Origin: Paenibacillus beijingensis
Lineage (GTDB): Bacteria; Bacillota; Bacilli; Paenibacillales; Paenibacillaceae
Length of the DNA: 64,000 bases
Reading direction: 5' to 3'
NCBI RefSeq assembly: GCF_000961095.1
Contig: NZ_CP011058.1
Location: 4,429,501-4,493,500 of the forward strand
A model generated the notes under the pieces. The model was given only the letters and a program-made list of their open reading frames with translations. It did no database searches and had not been told where the DNA came from. Positions 8,305 through 16,253 of the stretch are shown here, piece by piece (the first letter of the stretch is position 1; the number at the start of each line of letters is the position of its first letter). Made by a program: the position numbers and the translations under genes.

Positions 8305-10038
8305 ATGCCCAGCGTTAATCCGCTCATTATTCGTTCCGACTATACGGTATTGCTTGACGAAAACAGGCCGCTCGCGGAAGCGGCCCGTGATCAGTTGAGC
8401 CGCTTCGCCGAGCTTATGAAGCGGCCGGGAGCGATTCACACGTACCGGATCACGCCGCTGTCGCTTTGGAACGCTGCAGCGGAAGGCATGACGCCGGAGC
8501 AAATGATTCAGACGCTTGAGACGTACGCCCGCTATGGCGTGCCGGAGCAGGTGCGGGAATGGGTGCACCGTTTGGCCGGCCGCTACGGCGAGCTGCGGCT
8601 GGAACCGAAGGCGGACGGCAAGCTGCGGCTGAGCGGCAGCATTAGCCTGCTGAACGAAGTCGAGAGCAGCGGTCTGCTGTCCGCTTCGGGCATCGAGCGG
8701 GATGGGAACGGCTGGAGCGTTCCCGCTGAACTGCGCGGCGAATTAAAGCGCGGGCTGACCAAAATCGGATGCCCGGTATTGGACTTGGCCGGCTACCGCG
8801 AAGGAGAGGCGCTTAACGTCAGCTTGCGCTCCCGGTTTCCCGGCGGCGGCGAATTCCGGCTGCGGGATTACCAGCGGCGTGCGGTGGAGCTTTTTTACCG
8901 GGAAGGAAGCGTGCAGGGAGGCAGCGGTGTCGTCGTTCTTCCATGCGGCGCTGGCAAAACGGTCGTCGGCGCCGCCGCGCTGGCAAGCTTGGGGCGGGCG
9001 GCGCTGATCATCACTGCGGGCGTTACGTCCGTCAAGCAGTGGAAACAGGAACTGCTTCATAAGACGACGCTGACCGAGGAGCAGATCGGCGAATATGCCG
9101 GGACGGTAAAGCAGGTAAGGCCGGTAACGATCGCAACGTATCAGATGCTGACCAACCGGAAGCGGGAAGGAAGCGAATACGATCATTTCAAGCTGTTCGG
9201 CGAACGGGATTGGGGCCTCATTATTTACGATGAAGTCCATTTGCTGCCGGCTCCGGTCTTCCGCATGACGGCAGATTTGCAGGCGACGCGCCGACTCGGG
9301 TTGACGGCGACGCTCGTTCGGGAGGACGGTCTCGCGGAAGACGTTTTTTCACTGATCGGACCGAAATTATTCGAAATGAGCTGGAAAAAGCTAGAATTGG
9401 ACGGTTGGATAGCTGCGGTCCAGTGCGAAGAAATCCGCATTCCGCTCAGCGGCGAGGCTGTGCGGCAGTATGATGCGGCAAGCGACCGTACAAAGCACCG
9501 GATAGCGGGCGAAAACCGGGCCAAGATCAAAGTGGTGCGCGAGCTGCTCAGCCGGCATCCGGGAAAACCTGCCATCGTGATCGGTCAATATCTCGATCAG
9601 CTGCGTGCGGTCGGCCGCGAGCTGGATGCGCCGGTATTGACCGGCGAAACGCCGCAAAACGAGCGGATTGAGCTCTACCATTCGTTCAAACGGGGGGATA
9701 TTCCCGTGCTTGTCGTTTCGAAAGTTGCTAATTTCGCGGTCGATTTGCCGGATGCCGCCGTGGCCATTCAAGTGTCCGGCAGCTTTGGCTCCAGGCAGGA
9801 GGAAGCGCAGCGGATCGGCCGTATTCTGCGTCCGAAGCCGGGAGATAACCGCGCCTTTTTTTACTCGCTCGTCACCTCCGGCACGAAAGAAACGGAATTT
9901 GCTTTGAAGCGGCAGCTGTTTATGGTGGAACAGGGGTATCAATACGGAATTACCGACGCCGGGAGTACGTCAGCCGACGGTGAGTCGGAAAATTGCGAAA
10001 GGAGCAGCCTGTTGAAGCTGCGGGAGGCGGCAAATTGA
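8305..10038 (+). CDS. XPB/Rad25-type DNA helicase (superfamily 2)
   Basis: A 577-residue SF2 helicase of the XPB type, a family best known from archaea and eukaryotic TFIIH and present in some bacteria. After an N-terminal helicase-associated region (1-180) comes a Q-motif-like RLRDYQ, Walker A PCGAGKT (213-219), Walker B DEVH (309-312), GLTATLVREDG, and the second RecA domain ending in the SGSFGSRQEEAQRIGRILRP motif VI. XPB proteins translocate on and unwind DNA in repair or remodelling. The gene overlaps by four bases with a large partner gene, so the two products are probably made together and may form a complex. It starts with ATG after GGGAGGGAAGAGG. Confidence 0.9.
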   Translation: MPSVNPLIIRSDYTVLLDENRPLAEAARDQLSRFAELMKRPGAIHTYRITPLSLWNAAAEGMTPEQMIQTLETYARYGVPEQVREWVHRLAGRYGELRLEPKADGKLRLSGSISLLNEVESSGLLSASGIERDGNGWSVPAELRGELKRGLTKIGCPVLDLAGYREGEALNVSLRSRFPGGGEFRLRDYQRRAVELFYREGSVQGGSGVVVLPCGAGKTVVGAAALASLGRAALIITAGVTSVKQWKQELLHKTTLTEEQIGEYAGTVKQVRPVTIATYQMLTNRKREGSEYDHFKLFGERDWGLIIYDEVHLLPAPVFRMTADLQATRRLGLTATLVREDGLAEDVFSLIGPKLFEMSWKKLELDGWIAAVQCEEIRIPLSGEAVRQYDAASDRTKHRIAGENRAKIKVVRELLSRHPGKPAIVIGQYLDQLRAVGRELDAPVLTGETPQNERIELYHSFKRGDIPVLVVSKVANFAVDLPDAAVAIQVSGSFGSRQEEAQRIGRILRPKPGDNRAFFYSLVTSGTKETEFALKRQLFMVEQGYQYGITDAGSTSADGESENCERSSLLKLREAAN

Positions 10039-11918
10039 GAACGAACGAGCTTGCGGCAGTTGTTCCGGAATCCGAACAGGCTCTTTTTCCGGGCTCGCCG
10101 GTCTGGACGACATCCCCGGTACTTCAGTGGCCGGCGCTTATATTGGACCCGGAATCGGTCCGTGCCGGAATCAGTATGCTGCCCCGGCATGCGAGGGAGG
10201 CTCTGGCCGCGATGATGCTCAGGTTCGGAGCGGCTCCGGTCGAAGAGGAGAAGCTTGTAGCGGAAACGATCCGCTTAACGCCGCTTTCCGGAGCGGAAGC
10301 GCGCGACGGGTTTTACCGCCTTCAGACGGCGGGAATTGTGTTTGCGGTGCGCAAAGCATGGGGAGAGCGGCATCTGTTTGTTCCGCGCGACGCATTCGCG
10401 ATCTGGCAGCGGGAGCTTTTTCCGTGCCCCATTGTCCCGTTTGAAGATTTCCGCCCGGTGCGCCTGGACGGACCGGCAAAGTTTTGCCGGACGCTTGGCC
10501 GGCAGCTGCTTGCGGCATATGCGGAGCTTGCGCGCTGCGGACTCGGCTTAACGGTGAAGGGGACGCCGGCCGCCAAGACACTGCAAAAATTGGAACGTGC
10601 GCTCGATGCGGATTCCGTGGCATTCGCCAAACTGGGGGGTGCGTTTGCGCCGCAAGCGCCCTATACGCCCGCTTCGGCTTTTGTACTGGACACGGCGCTG
10701 CGCCTCGGGCTGATTTCGGCGGGCGGCGGCAAAAGCTGGACCTGGCGCTTTGACGCGCTGCGCCGGTGGCTCAGCCAGCAAAGGGGGCAGCGGGAACAAT
10801 GGCTTCACCGCAGCATTGCGGAGCGGTATGCTTATGCCGACCGGCTGACCGCTCACGCCGCGTCTGCTCTGGAAGGACTGAAGCCGCGGCGCTGGTACTC
10901 GGCTGAGGCGATGTTGCGCTGGCTGCAGTCTCTTTTCCGGAACGATTGTGCGGAGACGGAAGCGGATCGGAAGCGGCTCGGGACGTGGATTGATGCCTTG
11001 TGCGCTTTCGGGTGGATGCAGCGGGGCATCGCGGATAACGGCGAGTCGTGTTTCCGCTGGACCGAAGCGTTATGCGGGCATGAACCGGGCGGCCGGGCTG
11101 CCCGGTTGAGCCGGGCAGCAGCGGACATTGATATTGACACGGGGGACGATCCGGCTGGATGTGCGGATGATGAGCCGGATGAGGCGCTCATTGTGCTGGA
11201 CGACGGAGAGCTGCTGGCCCCGCCGTCCATCGATTTCGGGGTGCTGTGGCGGCTTGAGCTGTTTGCCGACAGGGTTTCGGAGGATGTCATTGCCGTTTAC
11301 AGGATGACCCGTAAATCGGTTATCCGAGGGTTAGCCGGCGGTTGGACGGCTTCGGACGCCGAACGCTTTTTGGAATGGGCTTCTGGCAGCTCTCTGCCGC
11401 CGGTCGTTCGTGCATTGCTGGCAGAATGGAGCGGAGCACAGCAGCGCGCTGTCAGGTCCGGAACGTTATATCCGTTTGCCAACACCACTGGAAGCCTTCT
11501 TGATGACATGCAGCCGTTCACGGATTTATCCGAAGAAATCTGCATCGCGGATGAAACAGGTCTTGTTCCGGACCCGCTGTCGCTGCGCGGCTTCGCATGG
11601 ACGGCACCGCGTCCGCCGCTGGAAGTGCTGGCGCGGCAGGTGGAGCAGCTGCCGGTTATATGGCTGCAGCAGTTCCGCAGCTATCATCATTCCACCCGCC
11701 GGGAGCTTTTGGAACGAGCCCTGTCCATTCAGGCTCCGGTACAGCTAAAGCTGGCGGGCCGCATTACGGAATTTGTTCCGCAGCAAGTGCTGCAGCGGGA
11801 TGAAGAGTGGACCGTGAAAGGGTTTATCCGGGAAAAAGGGGTAAAAGAACCGGTGACACTGCTCCCCGAAATGTGGGAGGAAATGAAGCTGCTGCTGCCC
11901 TTAAGGCAGGAAAGCTGA
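10035..11918 (+). CDS. Partner of the XPB helicase (helicase-associated protein, unknown role)
   Basis: A 627-residue soluble protein starting at a TTG whose last bases form the stop codon of the helicase gene, a typical translational-coupling overlap; GGGAGG lies upstream. It has no Walker motifs. In several Bacillota and Actinobacteria a large XPB/Ssl2-like helicase-associated protein accompanies the helicase, and the winged-helix-like segments here (for example around ALAAMMLRFGA and LKLAGRITEFVPQQVLQ near the C-terminus) fit that, but the assignment is tentative. The central part is Asp/Glu-rich (about 365-405). It is not recognisably the archaeal nuclease partner Bax1. Confidence 0.7.
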   Translation: MRTNELAAVVPESEQALFPGSPVWTTSPVLQWPALILDPESVRAGISMLPRHAREALAAMMLRFGAAPVEEEKLVAETIRLTPLSGAEARDGFYRLQTAGIVFAVRKAWGERHLFVPRDAFAIWQRELFPCPIVPFEDFRPVRLDGPAKFCRTLGRQLLAAYAELARCGLGLTVKGTPAAKTLQKLERALDADSVAFAKLGGAFAPQAPYTPASAFVLDTALRLGLISAGGGKSWTWRFDALRRWLSQQRGQREQWLHRSIAERYAYADRLTAHAASALEGLKPRRWYSAEAMLRWLQSLFRNDCAETEADRKRLGTWIDALCAFGWMQRGIADNGESCFRWTEALCGHEPGGRAARLSRAAADIDIDTGDDPAGCADDEPDEALIVLDDGELLAPPSIDFGVLWRLELFADRVSEDVIAVYRMTRKSVIRGLAGGWTASDAERFLEWASGSSLPPVVRALLAEWSGAQQRAVRSGTLYPFANTTGSLLDDMQPFTDLSEEICIADETGLVPDPLSLRGFAWTAPRPPLEVLARQVEQLPVIWLQQFRSYHHSTRRELLERALSIQAPVQLKLAGRITEFVPQQVLQRDEEWTVKGFIREKGVKEPVTLLPEMWEEMKLLLPLRQES

Positions 11919-11989
11919 CCGCCGCTCTACCTTTCGCCGCATTCAGTGTGCTATGATAGAGAGAATCTAGCCCAAAGGAAGGTGAAAGC

Positions 11990-12493
11990 ATGTCGATTAC
12001 CGAACAAGAGTTGGCGGATCATCATTCCGCATGGCGGCCTGCCGAGGGCAGCGGTGCCGAGACTCTTGATATGGCCCAGCTTCTGCTGTGCGCTTATGAG
12101 CTTGGAGATACGATCAATCAATCGGCCGAAGTTGCCGAGTATTTATATTGGAAGCAGCAAGTCGATTGCGATGCGGAGGTTGCCGCATTGAAGGCCAAAT
12201 TCCGCAAAGCGAAAGAAACATTTGCCGAATGCGAGCGTTTCGGCCGCTTTCATCCCGATTACCACGCTGCAAAGGATGCGGTGAAGTCGATAGTACGGGA
12301 GATGGACGGATACGAATGCGTTCAGCGCTTTAAAGAGGCGGAGAGCGCGGTCGATACGCTGCTGCATGATGTTGCGCTCTTGATCGCGGGCTCCGTATCG
12401 GAAACGATTAAAGTGCCGGGCAACGATCCGCTGCCCGGCGGCGGCTGCGGAAGCGGCGGTTCGTGCAGCTGCGGAAGCGGCGGCTGCGGTTAA
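11990..12493 (+). CDS. ylbF: RicF/YlbF family regulator with C-terminal cysteine cluster
   Basis: A 167-residue protein of the YlbF/YmcA family. In B. subtilis, RicF (YlbF) joins RicA and RicT in an Fe-S complex that supports RNase Y mRNA processing, competence, sporulation and biofilm formation. The helical core (about residues 20-130) is followed by a Gly/Cys tail holding five cysteines in CGSGGSCSCGSGGCG, in keeping with the complex's 4Fe-4S clusters. AAGGTGAAAGC precedes the ATG. It is followed 24 bp later by ylbG, the same order as in B. subtilis. Confidence 0.9.
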   Translation: MSITEQELADHHSAWRPAEGSGAETLDMAQLLLCAYELGDTINQSAEVAEYLYWKQQVDCDAEVAALKAKFRKAKETFAECERFGRFHPDYHAAKDAVKSIVREMDGYECVQRFKEAESAVDTLLHDVALLIAGSVSETIKVPGNDPLPGGGCGSGGSCSCGSGGCG

Positions 12494-12517
12494 CGATAAT
12501 TCAGGGTGGTGATACGG

Positions 12518-12781
12518 ATGTTCTCGGAACGCACAGGCTATATTGTATGGGTCAACGATTGGAAAGCGGCCCGAAATTTGGAAAAGTACGGCAATGTCCA
12601 TTACATTTCGCGCAAGATGCACTACGTCGTCATTTACTTGAATTCCGAGCGCGCCGAAGATACGCTGCGAAATGTTCAGCGCCTTCCTTATGTCAAGAAA
12701 ATTGAACGTTCGTACCGCAACGAAATCAAGACGGAATACTCGAGTAATGTTCCGGACAAAACCCGGTTTTACAGCTTGTAA
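12518..12781 (+). CDS. ylbG: YlbG family protein (UPF0298)
   Basis: An 87-residue protein matching the YlbG/UPF0298 family: RTGYIVWVNDWKAARNLEKYG at the start and YVVIYLNSERAEDT in the middle. The biochemical role is unknown; the gene is almost always next to ylbF. The start at 12518 follows AGGGTGGTGA; a start four codons earlier lies inside that ribosome site. Confidence 0.9.
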   Translation: MFSERTGYIVWVNDWKAARNLEKYGNVHYISRKMHYVVIYLNSERAEDTLRNVQRLPYVKKIERSYRNEIKTEYSSNVPDKTRFYSL

Positions 12782-12972
12782 AGAGAGCGGCAGTAATACA
12801 TCGCGCGCAGCGGAACATATTCTTGTTCGGCGTTGCTCCTGCCTAATAAAGCGGCGGGTGAACCGCAATAATTTTCGGCTTAGGCTTATATCATTTTTAG
12901 TTGAAATCATGGTAGAATGATAGCAAAGCTCTACGGGACAAAAGCCGCTTCCTTAGGAGGGGTGGGATCGGG

Positions 12973-13410
12973 ATGAAGGACAAAACGACGGAAAGATGGA
13001 ACACTTACGAGACATTCCACGTCCCTTTGGGGGATAAGAGAGTTGCGGATGTCATTATTACGAACCATGCGAAGATTCGGTGGGCCGACCGGATCGAACA
13101 TGACAGGACCGGCTTTGAAGATATTGCCGAATTTATTTGGCAGTGCTTGAAGCAAGGCCGGGTTACGCCGTATTACCGCAACGAGCAGGACGTCTATCTG
13201 ATTGATGACGACCTTGTGTTTGTCGCTGAATTTACCGAAGGCGACAAAGAAACCGATCTTGCAGGCAACCCCCTTCATAAGATGATCGTCGTGACGTTTC
13301 TCGGCCGGATGTCCGAGACGATCGAATTAAGAGATTTGAAGTCCTATTATTCATGGCTGCGCCATTCCCGGCGAATGACTCTGATCAAAAACAGCCGAAA
13401 GCGGAAGTAA
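12973..13410 (+). CDS. Conserved-looking protein of unknown function
   Basis: 145 residues with a strong ribosome site (AGGAGGGGTGGGA) before the ATG. The segment TNHAKIRWADRI followed by beta strands YLIDDDLVFVAEF and MIVVTFLGR is reminiscent of the DUF4258 pattern (HAxxRxxxR then strands ending in TV), a fold related to RelE-like RNases, but this is a weak resemblance and no antitoxin gene is adjacent. The C-terminus is basic (RRMTLIKNSRKRK). It is bracketed by its own leader and the terminator near 13.5 kb. Confidence 0.65.
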   Translation: MKDKTTERWNTYETFHVPLGDKRVADVIITNHAKIRWADRIEHDRTGFEDIAEFIWQCLKQGRVTPYYRNEQDVYLIDDDLVFVAEFTEGDKETDLAGNPLHKMIVVTFLGRMSETIELRDLKSYYSWLRHSRRMTLIKNSRKRK

Positions 13411-13475
13411 GGCGTTACAGCTATTTCTTAAGCGAAGCGGACAGCCTGAATTGAACAACCGAATGTAATGGTGTC

Positions 13476-13510
13476 AGCATGCGCTTCTCTTCCGGGCGCA
13501 TGCTTTTTTG
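13476..13510 (+). terminator. Terminator before the LysR gene
   Basis: AGCATGCGC (13476-13484) pairs with GCGCATGCT (13496-13504), followed by TTTTTT. Confidence 0.88.
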
Positions 13511-13522
13511 ATGTGGCTTGAG

Positions 13523-13550
13523 TTGCTTGACATGAACGTTCAGATATAAT
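13523..13550 (+). promoter_or_regulatory. Promoter and possible operator of the LysR gene
   Basis: A perfect -10 TATAAT (13545-13550) with a -35-like TTGCTT (13523-13528) at 16 bp. The spacer holds the 10-bp palindrome TGAACGTTCA (13533-13542), a plausible site for autoregulation. Confidence 0.5.
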
Positions 13551-13583
13551 GGGAGTGGGACTACAGAAAGCGAGGGGCTGCCG

Positions 13584-14495
13584 ATGGCACTTAATTTTCA
13601 CCAACTGCATATTTTCTATACGGTCGCGGATAAAGGCAGCTTTTCAGCGGCAGCAGTCGCTTTGCATATGACACAGCCTGCCGTCACGATGCAGGTGCAG
13701 TCGCTGGAAGACTATTTCGGTACAAAGCTGTTCCAGCGTTCCACCAAACGGATTGAACTGACCGAGGCCGGGAGGACGCTGCTGCCGTACGCCAAACAGA
13801 GCATTGACCTGATTCGTGAAACGGATGCGGCGATGTCGAAATTTACGAGCCAATTGAAAGGGCGTCTTCAGCTGGGAGCGAGCCTGACGATTGGAGAATA
13901 TATACTTCCGCGGCTGCTCGGATCTTTTGGGCAGGAATATCCGCATATTTCAATCAGCATGAAAGTGATGAACACGACGCAAATCATGGATGAAATTTTT
14001 AGCCATCATCTGAATTTCGGATTGATTGAAGCTCCGGTCTCGCATCCGGATCTGCACATTGAGCCGGTCATGAACGATGAGCTGGTGCTGATTGCGCACC
14101 GCGGCCACCCGCTTGCCAGCCGTGAAAGCGTTCTGCTTGAGGAAGCGATGTCGTACCCGTTAGTGCTGCGGGAGCAAGGATCGGGAACGAGACAGGTGAT
14201 GGAAGATCAGCTGCGCCGCAAAAATCTGGATCCGGACAAGCTGAACATCGTCATGGAGCTCGGCAGCACCGGAGCGGTGAAATCCGCCGTTGAAGCCGGT
14301 CTCGGCATGTCGATTGTGTCGTTGTCGTCGATAAAGCATGAAGTGGCATTGGAGCTTATTAATGTGGTGCCGCTTTCAGACGTAACATTCAGCCGCGAGT
14401 TTTTCTCGATTTATTTAAAATCCGCGCTGCTCCCGATTTCAGCCGTCACGTTTTTAACCTTTTTAAGAGAGAGGGATTTGAAGCAATGGCTATAA
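13584..14495 (+). CDS. LysR-family transcriptional regulator (CysL/YwfK-like)
   Basis: A 303-residue regulator: winged helix-turn-helix at residues 5-62 (FHQLHIFYTVADKGSFSAAA, then AVTMQVQSLEDYFGTKLFQR), a linker helix, then a two-lobe periplasmic-binding-like effector domain (90-300). The overall sequence resembles the CysL/YwfK branch, which controls sulphite reductase in B. subtilis, but no sulphur genes are nearby, so the target is unknown. It overlaps the PHP gene by 10 bp, suggesting an operon. The ATG follows GCGAGGGG. Confidence 0.88.
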   Translation: MALNFHQLHIFYTVADKGSFSAAAVALHMTQPAVTMQVQSLEDYFGTKLFQRSTKRIELTEAGRTLLPYAKQSIDLIRETDAAMSKFTSQLKGRLQLGASLTIGEYILPRLLGSFGQEYPHISISMKVMNTTQIMDEIFSHHLNFGLIEAPVSHPDLHIEPVMNDELVLIAHRGHPLASRESVLLEEAMSYPLVLREQGSGTRQVMEDQLRRKNLDPDKLNIVMELGSTGAVKSAVEAGLGMSIVSLSSIKHEVALELINVVPLSDVTFSREFFSIYLKSALLPISAVTFLTFLRERDLKQWL

Positions 14496-15409
14496 AGCGC
14501 GCGGATTTGCATACCCATACGACCGCCTCTGACGGCACCGAAGCGCCCGCGGTAAATGTCAGGCTCGCCCGTGAGGCCGGTCTGGCCGCTGTAGCCATAA
14601 CCGATCATGACACCACCTTCGGCGTGGCGGAAGCGATCGCCGAAGGAGAGCGACTGAACGTCGCCGTTGTCCCCGGGGCCGAACTCAGTACGGTTGCAGA
14701 TGGAACCGACATCCATATTTTAGCTTATTATACCCACCCCGGGGACAGCCTTTGGCTGGAGCGGCTGCATGGACTGCGCAGCGTCCGCGGCTCCCGCAAC
14801 CGGCTCATTGTGGAGCGGCTTAATTCGCTTGGCATCGCCATTACGATGGAGGAAGTCGAAGCGCGGGCGGGTGTTCGAAAAGTGGGAGGAGGCCGACCGC
14901 AGAATGGCGGGGGACTGTCAAGTCACCCATCGGGTTCGTCGGAGCCGCCCGCTGCATCCGGGGAAAAAACGGTGGGACGGCCGCACATTGCGGAGGTGCT
15001 GATCGCCAAAGGCGTCGTGTCGACCATGCAGGAGGCGTTCGACCGATACCTCGCGTCCGGGGCGGCGGCGTATGTCAATCCGCCGCGGGTCCATCCGCTG
15101 CAAGCGCTGGAATGGATACGGGAGGCAGGCGGCGTCAGCGTCATCGCGCACCCCGGCCTGTACGGAAAGGACGATTTGGTGGAGCAGCTCATTGCAGCCG
15201 GAGCGATGGGCATTGAAGTGTATCATTCCGACCATACGGAAGCGGATATTGCCCGCTACGGGCGGCTGGCCGACCGTTACGGGCTGATCCGAACGGGTGG
15301 ATCGGACTTTCACGGCTTCCGTGAAGGCAAGCCGTTTCACGGTCCGCTGGGCGGCGTAACGGTCGACGCTGCAGTCGTAACGCAGCTGCGAAGCGCGGCC
15401 AAGCGCTGA
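14486..15409 (+). CDS. PHP-domain phosphoesterase (TrpH/YciV-like)
   Basis: A 307-residue metal-dependent phosphoesterase. PHP metal motifs are visible: ADLHTHTTASDGT (residues 6-18), ITDHDTT (about 39-45), PGAELST, VIAHPGLYG and the C-terminal GGSDFHG. Relatives hydrolyse 3',5'-nucleoside bisphosphates or act as 5'-3' exoribonucleases on short RNAs (RNase AM). An insertion of about 40 residues rich in Gly/Ser and Arg interrupts the middle (about 130-160). The start overlaps the lysR 3' end. Confidence 0.85.
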   Translation: MAIKRADLHTHTTASDGTEAPAVNVRLAREAGLAAVAITDHDTTFGVAEAIAEGERLNVAVVPGAELSTVADGTDIHILAYYTHPGDSLWLERLHGLRSVRGSRNRLIVERLNSLGIAITMEEVEARAGVRKVGGGRPQNGGGLSSHPSGSSEPPAASGEKTVGRPHIAEVLIAKGVVSTMQEAFDRYLASGAAAYVNPPRVHPLQALEWIREAGGVSVIAHPGLYGKDDLVEQLIAAGAMGIEVYHSDHTEADIARYGRLADRYGLIRTGGSDFHGFREGKPFHGPLGGVTVDAAVVTQLRSAAKR

Positions 15410-15631
15410 CCGTACAGATGCTGACCCAACAGATGGTGACACGGATAAATGTTGACCGATCAGATGCTGCTCGGCCGCACAATCATCCGGCGCCTTAACG
15501 CGCGCATGGTAAGCTACTCGTGAGCGGCCTACATACTCTCGAGGCTTTTGCGGAAGTGCGGATAATCGGACCTTTCTCCGGGCACGATAACACCATCATA
15601 CGTATAGTTAGCAAAGGATGGTGACTTATTC

Positions 15632-15919
15632 ATGTCCAGAAGAAGACGGCGTCTTGCTGTGCCGGGAGCGGAGCAGGGGTTGCAAACGTTTAAGGCGGAA
15701 GTGATGAGGCAAGCGGGATACGCAGTCGATGCAAACCGTCCGGATGACGTCAAATACGAGGTGGCCCGTACGATCGGGGTGCCGCTGCGCCAAGGTGACA
15801 ACGGCCATCTTACGACCGAGGAAGCGGGCTCGGTGGGGGGCCAAATCGGCGGCACGATGGTGCGGGAAATGATCCGGCTGGCCCAGGAGCGGCTTGCCCA
15901 ATCGGGGAATAAGCTTTAA
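15632..15919 (+). CDS. Alpha/beta-type small acid-soluble spore protein
   Basis: A 95-residue DNA-binding protein of the spore core. It shows the two conserved alpha/beta SASP segments: GLQTFKAEVMRQ and LTTEEAGSVGGQIGGTMVREMI, the latter including the GPR protease-type region and the DNA-binding helix. The family is usually 60-75 residues; here an Arg-rich N-terminal extension (MSRRRRRLAVPG) adds length. The ATG follows AAAGGATGGTGA. It would be made in the forespore; I could not confidently place a sigma-G promoter. Confidence 0.9.
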   Translation: MSRRRRRLAVPGAEQGLQTFKAEVMRQAGYAVDANRPDDVKYEVARTIGVPLRQGDNGHLTTEEAGSVGGQIGGTMVREMIRLAQERLAQSGNKL

Positions 15920-15982
15920 TGGCAAGTTTATTTTGGATCCCCACCGACAGAACCAAGCCAAGTAAAGGAGCAGGATTGTAAA

Positions 15983-16240
15983 ATGCTGCGGTTCGGGCAA
16001 AAGTTCGGGGAATGGATGCAGGTCAATCTTTCCGAGGAGAAAAATCACAGAAGGCGCGAATGGCTTGAAAAAGGGCCGGCGCATGGCACAGTCGAATTTC
16101 TTCGCGAGGTCTGGCATCAGCTGCCTGCGGTCCGCCCGGCTTCGCTGCCAGTGATGCAGGCCACCGAAAGCCAGTCCCATTCAACCAAAGAAGCTTCCGA
16201 ATCCACTGTTGAAGTGGCCCGGAAGCTTCTTTTTTTCTAG
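15983..16240 (+). CDS. Possible small protein of unknown function running into a terminator
   Basis: 85 codons with a good ribosome site (AAGGAGCAGG) before the ATG. The first 50 residues are amphipathic and look coding; the last 20 are encoded by the terminator hairpin and its T tract, which is unusual. It may be a real short gene whose end has decayed, or a remnant. No family recognised. Confidence 0.4.
   Translation: MLRFGQKFGEWMQVNLSEEKNHRRREWLEKGPAHGTVEFLREVWHQLPAVRPASLPVMQATESQSHSTKEASESTVEVARKLLFF
16189..16237. terminator. Strong terminator ahead of convergent rqcH
   Basis: AGAAGCTTCC (16189-16198) pairs with GGAAGCTTCT (16221-16230), with a second inner pairing CCACT/AGTGG, then a run of T. 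It overlaps the 3' end of the small frame at 15983. Confidence 0.9.
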
Positions 16241-16253
16241 CATTGATAAGTTG

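Noticed and set aside
13527..13550. TTGACA and TATAAT as a consensus promoter before lysR
   Set aside because: The spacer would be only 12 bp; TTGCTT at 16 bp was used instead.
15410..15480. Short CAGATGCTG-like motifs repeated three times after the PHP gene
   Set aside because: Too short and irregular (intervals about 15 and 28 bp) to call a CRISPR or an operator array.
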